This document shows, piece by piece, positions 56,301 to 64,000 of a stretch of 64,000 nucleotides of DNA. Source of the DNA: Amaranthus tricolor (Eukaryota > Streptophyta > Magnoliopsida > Caryophyllales > Amaranthaceae); the NCBI RefSeq assembly GCF_026212465.1, contig NC_080058.1, forward strand, positions 22,136,109-22,200,108, written 5' to 3'. The stretch's first letter is position 1. The number at the start of each line of letters is the position of its first letter. Both the position numbers and the translations under genes were made by a program. The notes beneath the pieces are model-generated. The model searched no databases. It saw nothing but the letters and a program-made list of their open reading frames with translations, and was not told the DNA's origin.

Positions 56301-59300
56301 GTATTAAATCGCATCTTATCACGTAATTTCTAGCCTATGACTATGATTTTCAATTCTAATCACTTCAAAACAATATATTCCAAATAGAGTATTGTGCCAA
56401 GTTGCTTGCAAAACAAACCAAGTTTAAGCTACCTTATGCGCGAAAGTGCTAAAAAACCTTTAAAATGCATAAAATTGCAACTTAACACGTAATTTCTAGC
56501 ATATGAACATGATTTTCAATGCAAACCACTTCAACACAATAAAATATACCAAATAATTTTGTGTGCCAAGTTGCGTTAAAAACAAACCAAGTTTGAGCTA
56601 CTTTAAGCGCGAAAGTGCCAAAAAAGCTAAAAAACGCATAAAATCGTAACTTAACACGTAATTTCTAGCATATCACTATGATTTTCAATTCTAACAACTT
56701 CAAAACAATAAAATATACCAACTAGTGTTGTATGGCAAGTTGCGTCCAAAACAAACCAAGTTTGTTCTTCTTTTTGCGCGAAGTGCCAAAAAAGCTTAAA
56801 ACGCATAAAATTTTAACTTATCACGTAATTTCTAGCATATGACTATAATTTTCAATTCTTACCACTTAAACACAATAATATATACCAAATAGTGTTGTTT
56901 GCCAAGTTTCGTGCAAAACAAACTAAGTTTGAGGTACTTTATGCGTGAAAGTGCTAAAAAAGCATAAAAACACATAAAAATCGCATCTTACCACGTAATT
57001 TCTAGCATATCACTATCATTTTCAATTCTAACCACTTCAACACAATAATATATACCAAATACTGTTGTATGCCAAGTTGCTTGCAAAAGAAACCAAGTTT
57101 AAGCTACTTTATGCCCAAAAGTGCCAAAAAAGCTTAAAACGCATAAAATTGCAACTTATCACGTAATTTCTAGCATATGACTATGATTTTCAATTCTAAC
57201 CACTTCAACACAATAAAATATACAAATTAATTTTGTGTGCCAAGTTGCGTCCAAAACAAACCAAGTTTGAGCTACTTTAAGCGCGAAAGTGCCAAAAAAG
57301 CTTAAAAACGCATAAGATTGTATCTTAACACGTAATTTCTAGCATATGACTATGATTTTCAATTATAACCACTACAACACAGTAATATATACCAAATAGT
57401 GTTGTGTGCCAAGTTGCTTGCAAAACAAACCAAGTTTGAGCTTCTTTATGCGCGAAAGTTCCAAAAAAGCTTAAAAACGTATATAATCGCAACTTAACAC
57501 TTAATTTCTAGCATATGACTAAGATTTTCAATTCTAACCACTTCAACACAATAATATATACCAAATACTGTTGTGTGCTAAGTTGCGTGCAAAACAAACC
57601 AAGTTTGAGCTGCTTTATGCGCGAAAGTGTTCAGAAAGCTTAAAAACGTATAAAATCGCATCTTAACACGCAATTTCTAGCATATGTCTATGATTTTAAA
57701 TTCTAATCACTTCAAAACAATATATTCCATATAGAGTATTGTGCCAAGTTGCTTGCAAAACAAACCAAGTTTGAGCTACCTTATGCGCGAAAGTGCCAAA
57801 AAAGCTTTAAAACGCATAAAATTGCAACTTAACTCGTAATTTATAGCATATGAACATGATTTTCAAACCAAACCACTTCAACACAATAAAATATACCAAA
57901 TAATTTTGTGTGCCAAGTTGCTTCCAAAACAAACCAAGTTTGAGCTACTTTAAGCGCGAAAGTGCCAAAAATGCTTAAAAACGCATAAAATCGTAACTTA
58001 ACACGTAATTTCTAGCATATGACTATGATTTTCAATTCTAACCACTTCAACACAATAATATATACCAAATAGTGTTGTTTGCCAAGTTTCGTGCAAAACA
58101 AACCAAGTTTGAGGTACTTTATGCGCGAAAGTGCTAAAAAAGCTTAAAAACGCATAAAATCGCAACTTAACACTTAATTTCTAGCATATTACTATGATTT
58201 TTAATTCTAACAACTTCAACACAATAATATATACCAAATAGTGTTGTGTGCCAAGTTGCTTGGAAAAAAAACCAAGTTTCAGCTACTTTATGCGCGAAAG
58301 TGTTAAGAAAGCTTAAAAACGTATAAAATCGCATCTTAACACGCAATTTCTAGCATATGTCTATGATTTTCAATTCTAATCACTTCAAAACAATATATTC
58401 CAAATAGAGTATTGTGCCAAGTTGCTTGCAAAACAAACCAAGTTTGAGCTACCTTATGCGCGAAAGTGCCAAAAAAGCTTTAAAACGCATAAAATTGCAA
58501 CTTTACACGTAATTTCTAGCATATGAACATGATTATCGATGCAAACCACTTCAACACAATTAAATATACCAAATAATTTTGTGTGCCTAGTTGCGTCCAA
58601 AACAAACCAAGTTTGAGCTACTTTGAGCGCAAAAGTGCTAAAAATGTTTAAAAACGCATAAAATCGCAACTTAACACGTAATTTCTAGCATATGACTATG
58701 ATTTTCAATTCTAACCACTTCAACACAATAATATATACCAAATAGTGTTGTTTGCCAAGTTTCGTGCAAAACAAACCAAGTTTGAGGTACTTTATGCGCG
58801 AAAGTGCTAAAAAAGCTTTAAAACGCATAAAATCGCAACTTAACACGTAATTTCTAGCATATTACTATGATTTTCAATTCTAACAACTTCAACACAATAA
58901 TATATACCAAATAGTGTTGTGTGCCAAGTTGCTTGCAAAACAAACCAAGTTTCAGTTACTTTATGCGCGAAAGTTCTAAAAAAGCTTAAAACGCATATAA
59001 TCGCAACTTAACACTTAATTTCTAGCGTATGACTATGATTTTCAATTCTAACCACTTAAACACAATAATATATACCAAATAGTGTTGTGTGCCAAGTTGC
59101 GTGCAAAACAAACCAAGTTTGAGCTGCTTTATGCGCGAAAGTGTTAAGAAAGCTTAAAAACGTATAAAATTGCATCTTAACACGCAATTTCTAGCATATG
59201 TCTATGATTTTCAATTCTAATCACTTCAAAACAATATATTCCAAATAGAGTATTGTGCCAATTTGCTTGCAAAACAAACCAAGTTTGAGCTACCTTATGC

Positions 59301-59549
59301 GCGAAAGTGCCAAAAAAGCTTTAAAACGCATAAAATTGCAACTTAACTCGTAATTTATAGCATATGAACATAATTTTCAAAGCAAAACACTTCAACACAA
59401 AAAAATATACCAAATAATTTTGTGTGCCAAGTTGCGTCCAAAACAAACCAAGTTTAAGCTACTTTAAGCGCAAAAGAGCCAAAAATGCTTAAAAACGCAT
59501 AAAATCGTAACATAACACCTAATTTCTAGCATATGACTAAGATTTTCAA

Positions 59550-60658
59550 TTCTAACCACTTCAACACAATAATATATACCAAATAGTGTTGTTTGCCAAG
59601 TTTCGTGCAAAACAAACCAGTTTGAGGTACTTTATGCGCGAAAGTGCTAAAAAAGCTTAAAAACGCATAAAATCGCAACTTAACACGCAATTTCTAACAT
59701 ATTACTATGATTTTCAATTTTAACCACTTCAACACAATAATATATACCAAATAGTGTTGTGTGCCATGTTGCTTGCAAAACAAACCAAGTTTGAGCCACT
59801 TTATGCGCGAAATTTCCAAAAAAGCTTAAAAACGCATATAATCGCAACTTAACACTTAATTTCTAGCATATGACTATGATTTTCAATTCTAACCACTTCA
59901 ACACAATAATATATACCAAATACTGTTGTGTGCAAAGTTGCGTGCAAAACAAACCAAGTTTGAGCTGCTTTATGCGCGAAAGTGTTAAGAAAGCTTAAAA
60001 ACGTATAAAATGGCATCTTAACACGCAATTTCTAGCATATGTCTATGTTTTTCAATTCTAATCACTTCAAAACAATATATTCCAAATAGAGTATTGTGCC
60101 AAGTTGCTTGCAAAACAAACCAAGTTTGAGCTACCTTATGCGCGAAAGTGCCAAAAAAGCTTTAAAACGCATAAAATTGCAACTTAACACGTAATTTCTA
60201 GCATATGAACATGATTTTCAATGCAAATCACTTCACTCAATAAAATATACCAAATAATTTTGTGTGCCAAGTTGCGTCCAAAACAAACCAAGTTTGAGCT
60301 ACTTTGAGCGCGAAAGTGCTAAAAATGTTTAAAAACGCATAAAATCGCAACTTAACACGTAATTTCTCGCATATGACTATGATTTTCAATTCTAACCACT
60401 TCAACACAATAATATATACCAAATAGTGTTGTTTGCCAAGATTCGTGCAAAACAAACCAAGTTTGAGCTACCTTATGCGCGAAAGTGCCAAAAAAGCTTA
60501 AAAACGCATAAAATCGCAACTTAACACGCCATTTCTAGCATATTACTATGATTTTCAATTCTAAACACTTCAACACAATAATATATACCAAATAGTGTTG
60601 TGTGCCATGTTGCATGCAAAACAAACCAAGTTTGAGCTACTTTATGCGCGAAAGTTCC
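59550..60658. repeat. Duplicated multi-monomer block, copy 1
   Basis: About 1.1 kb nearly identical to 62244-63352 at a constant offset of 2694 bp (about 16 monomers), including rare variants such as AAAATGGCATC and the shortened CACTTCACTCAATAAAAT. Confidence 0.8.
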
Positions 60659-62243
60659 AAAAAAAGCTTTAAAACGCATAAAATTGCAACTTAACACGTA
60701 ATTTCTAGCATATGAACATGATTTTCAATGCAAATCACTTCACTCTATAAAATATACCAAATAATTTTGTGTGCCTAGTTGCGTCCAAAACAAACCAAGT
60801 TTGAGCTACTTTGAGCGCGAAAGTGCTAAAAATGTTTAAAAACGCATAAAATCGCAACTTAACACGTAATTTCTAGCATATGACTATGATTTTCAATTCT
60901 AACCACTTCAACACAATAATATATACCAAATAGTGTTGTTTGCCAAGTTTCGTGCAAAACAAACCAAGTTTGAGGTACTTTATGCGCGAAAGTGCTAAAA
61001 AAGCTTTAAAACGCATAAAATCGCAACTTAACACGCAATTTCTAGCATATAACTATGATTTTCAATTCTAACAACTTCAACACAATAATATATACCAAAT
61101 AGTGTTGTGTGCCAAGTTGCTTGCAAAACAAACCAAGTTTCCGCTACTTTATGCGCGAAAGTTCCAAAAAAGCTTAAAAACGCATATAATCGCAACTTAA
61201 CACTTAATTTCTAGCATATGACTATGATTTTCAATTCTAACCACTTAAACACAATAATATATACTAAATAGTGTTGTGTGCCAAGTTGCGTGCAAAACAA
61301 ACCAAGTTTGAGCTACTTTATGCGCGAAAGTGTTAAGAAAGCTTAAAAACGTATAAAATTGCATCTTAACACGCAATTTCTAGCATATGTCTATAATTTT
61401 CAATTCTAATCACTTCAAAACAATATATTCCAAATAGAGTATTGTGCCAAGTTGCTTGTAAAACAAACCAAGTTTGAGCTACCTTATGCGCGAAAGTGCC
61501 AAAAAAGCTTTAAAACGCATAAAATTGCAACTTAACACGTAATTTCTAGCATATGACTATGATTTTCAATTCTAACCACTTCAACACAATAATATATACC
61601 AAATAGTTTTGTTTGCAAAGTTTCGTGCAAAACAAACAAAGTTTGACGTACTTTATGCGCGAAAGTGCTAAAAAAGCTTAAAAATGCATAAAATCGCAAC
61701 TTAACACGCAATTTCTAGCATATTACTATGATTTTCAGTTCTAACCACTTCAACACAATAGTATATACCAAATAGTGTTGTGTGCCATGTTGCTTGAAAA
61801 ACAAACCAAGTTTGAGCCACTTTATGCGCGAAATTTCCAAGAAAGCTTAAAAACGCATAAAATCGCAACTTAACACATAATTTCTAGCATATGACTATGA
61901 TTTTCAATTCTAATCACTTTAACACAATAATATATACCAAATAGTGTTGTGTGCCACGTTGCTTCCAAAACAAACCAAATTTGTTCTTCTTTTTGCGCGA
62001 AGTGCCAAAAAAGCTTAAAACGCATAAAATTGCAACTTGACACGTAATTTCTAGCATATGAACATGATTTTCGATGCAAACCACTTCAACACAATAAAAT
62101 ATACCAAATAATTTTGTGTGCCTAGTTGCGTCCAAAACAAACCAAGTTTGAGCTACTTTGAGCGCGAAAGTGCTAAAAATGTTTAAAAACGCATAAAATC
62201 GCAACTTATCACGTAATTTCTAGCATATGACTATGATTTTCAA

Positions 62244-63352
62244 TTCTAACCACTTCAACACAATAATATATACCAAATAGTGTTGTTTACCAAGTTTCGT
62301 GCAAAACAAACCAAGTTTGAGTACTTTATGCGCGAAAGTGCTAAAAAAGCTTAAAAACGCATAAAATCGCAACTTAACACGCAATTTCTAGCATATTACT
62401 ATGATTTTCAATTTTAACCACTTCAACACAATAATATATACCAAATAGTGTTGTGTGCCATGTTGCTTGCAAAACAAACCAAGTTTGAGCCACTTTATGC
62501 GCGAAATTTCCAAAAAAGCTTAAAAACGCATATAATCGCAACTTAACACTTAATTTCTAGCATATGACTATGATTTTCAATTCTAACCACTTCAACACAA
62601 TAATATATACCAAATACTGTTGTGTGCAAAGTTGCGTGCAAAACAAACCAAGTTTGAGCTGCTTTATGCGCGAAAGTGTTAAGAAAGCTTAAAAACGTAT
62701 AAAATGGCATCTTAACACGCAATTTCTAGCATATGTCTATGTTTTTCAATTCTAATCACTTCAAAACAATATATTCCAAATAGAGTATTGTGCCAAGTTG
62801 CTTGCAAAACAAACCAAGTTTGAGCTACCTTATGCGCGAAAGTGCCAAAAAAGCTTTAAAACGCATAAAATTGCAACTTAACACGTAATTTCTAGCATAT
62901 GAACATGATTTTCAATGCAAATCACTTCACTCAATAAAATATACCAAATAATTTTGTGTGCCAAGTTGCGTCCAAAACAAACCAAGTTTGAGCTACTTTG
63001 AGCGCGAAATTGCTAAAAATGTTTAAAAACGCATAAAATCGCAACTTAACACGTAATTTCTAGCATATGACTATGATTTTCAATTCTAACCACTTCAACA
63101 CAATAATATATACCAAATAGTGTTGTTTGCCAAGATTCGTGCAAAACAAACCAAGTTTGAGCTACCTTATGCGCGAAAGTGCCAAAAAAGCTTAAAAACG
63201 CATAAAATCGCAACTTAACACGCCATTTCTAGCATATTACTATGATTTTCAATTCTAAACACTTCAACACAATAATATATACCAAATAGTGTTGTGTGCC
63301 ATGTTGCATGCAAAACAAACCAAGTTTGAGCTACTTTATGCGCGAAAGTTCC
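62244..63352. repeat. Duplicated multi-monomer block, copy 2
   Basis: Second copy of 59550-60658; ends are approximate. Confidence 0.8.
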
Positions 63353-64000
63353 AAAAAAGCTTAAAAACGCATATAATCGCAACTTAACACTTAATTTCTA
63401 GCATATGAACATGATTTTCGATGCAAACCACTTCAACACAATAAAATATACCAAATAATTTTGTGTGCCTAGTTGCGTCCAAAACAAACCAAGTTTGAGC
63501 TACTTTGAGCGCGAAAGTGCTAAAAATGTTTTAAAACGCATAAAATCGCAACTTAACACGTAATTTCTAGCATATTACTATGATTTTCAATTCTAACCAC
63601 TTCAACACAATAATATATAGCAAATAGTGTTGTGTGCCATGTTGCATGCAAAACAAACCAAGTTTCAGCTACTTTATGCGCGAAAGTTCCAAAAAAGCTT
63701 AAAAACGCATAAAATCGCAACTTAACACTTAATTTCTAGCATATGACTATGATTTTCAATTCTAAGCACTTAAACACAATAATATATACCAAATATTGTT
63801 GTGTGCCAAGTTGCGTGCAAAACAAACCAAGTTTGAGCTGCTTTATGCGCGAAAGTGTTAAGAAAGCTTAAAAACGTATAAAATTGCATCTTAACACGCA
63901 ATTTCTAGCATATGTCTATGATTTTCAATTCTAATCACTTCAAAACAATATATTCCAAATAGAGTATTGTGCCAAGTTGCATGCAAAACAAACCAAGTTT

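Larger units (their letters stand above)
40209..64000. repeat. Tandem array of a ~169-bp satellite
   Basis: Head-to-tail monomers, mostly 169 bp; the anchor CAATTCTAACC falls at 40379, 40548, 40715, 40884, 41053 and 41222. A minority class of about 167 bp carries CTTTTTGCGCGAAGTGCC. Length divided by period gives about 140 monomers. Conserved marks in order: CAATTCTAACCACTTCAACA, ATATATACCAAATAGTG, CAAACCAAGTTTG (inverted repeat), TTATGCGCGAAAGTGCC, ACGCATAAAATCGCAACTT, CACGTAATTTCTAGCATATG. Two early monomers are shortened (41222-41329 and 41330-41476). No coding content; scattered short open frames are chance. The array continues past the window edge. A ~170-bp length is typical of plant centromeric or pericentromeric satellites. 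Confidence 0.95.

Noticed and set aside
40658..62204. Short open frames of 60-111 codons in the 169-bp satellite, some repeated at 3330-bp spacing
   Set aside because: Chance frames in satellite monomers. The repeated ones simply reflect the higher-order repeat.
40209..64000. Regular repeats considered as a CRISPR array
   Set aside because: The whole 169-bp unit is repeated with no unique spacers, in a plant transposon context.

Overview
This is nuclear DNA of a flowering plant, probably a eudicot. The species cannot be named from the sequence. It is AT-rich and holds no recognisable host gene, rRNA or tRNA. Everything identifiable is a retrotransposon, a retrotransposon ruin or satellite DNA, the make-up of pericentromeric or other constitutive heterochromatin. 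Both full-length elements have primer-binding sites matching plant initiator tRNA-Met.

Layout. 1-1137: minus-strand ruin of a Ty1/copia pol. 1664-3001: solo LTR with a perfect 5-bp target-site duplication (TSD), related to the LTRs of the full-length copia element further on. 3007-5770: AT-rich, no gene seen. 5773-12266: young full-length Ty3/gypsy element with one long gag-pol reading frame running 211 bp into the 3' LTR. Its integrase tail looks like the CRM (centromeric retrotransposon) clade. It lies next to, and probably inside, an older copia gag-protease remnant (recognisable part about 12272-12870). 13841-18545: 3' half of a decayed minus-strand Sirevirus-like copia (3' LTR, two polypurine tracts, env-position ORF, RT/RNase H), cut off abruptly by a satellite. 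18546-40210: an array of diverged AACAATG heptamers, split by a young Sirevirus-like copia element (23815-33882, TSD TGAAC). 40209-64000: a tandem array of a ~169-bp satellite that runs off the window, with a 3330-bp higher-order repeat present about 2.7 times at near identity.

How it fits together. The CRM-like element keeps an apparently complete pol, but its Gag zinc knuckle has lost its last cysteine. The young copia element keeps an open pol and an open third ORF. Its gag has a nonsense codon, gag and pol are out of frame, and its 5' LTR has lost about 657 bp including the TATA box, so it is probably not autonomous now. The two unrelated young elements share a striking excess of the word GGAACAG/CTGTTCC in coding and non-coding parts and in several reading frames; this is the least explained signal in the window. 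Many short open frames in the heptamer array come from a repeat with no stop codon on the minus strand and are not genes. Counts, periods and identities here were made by eye.
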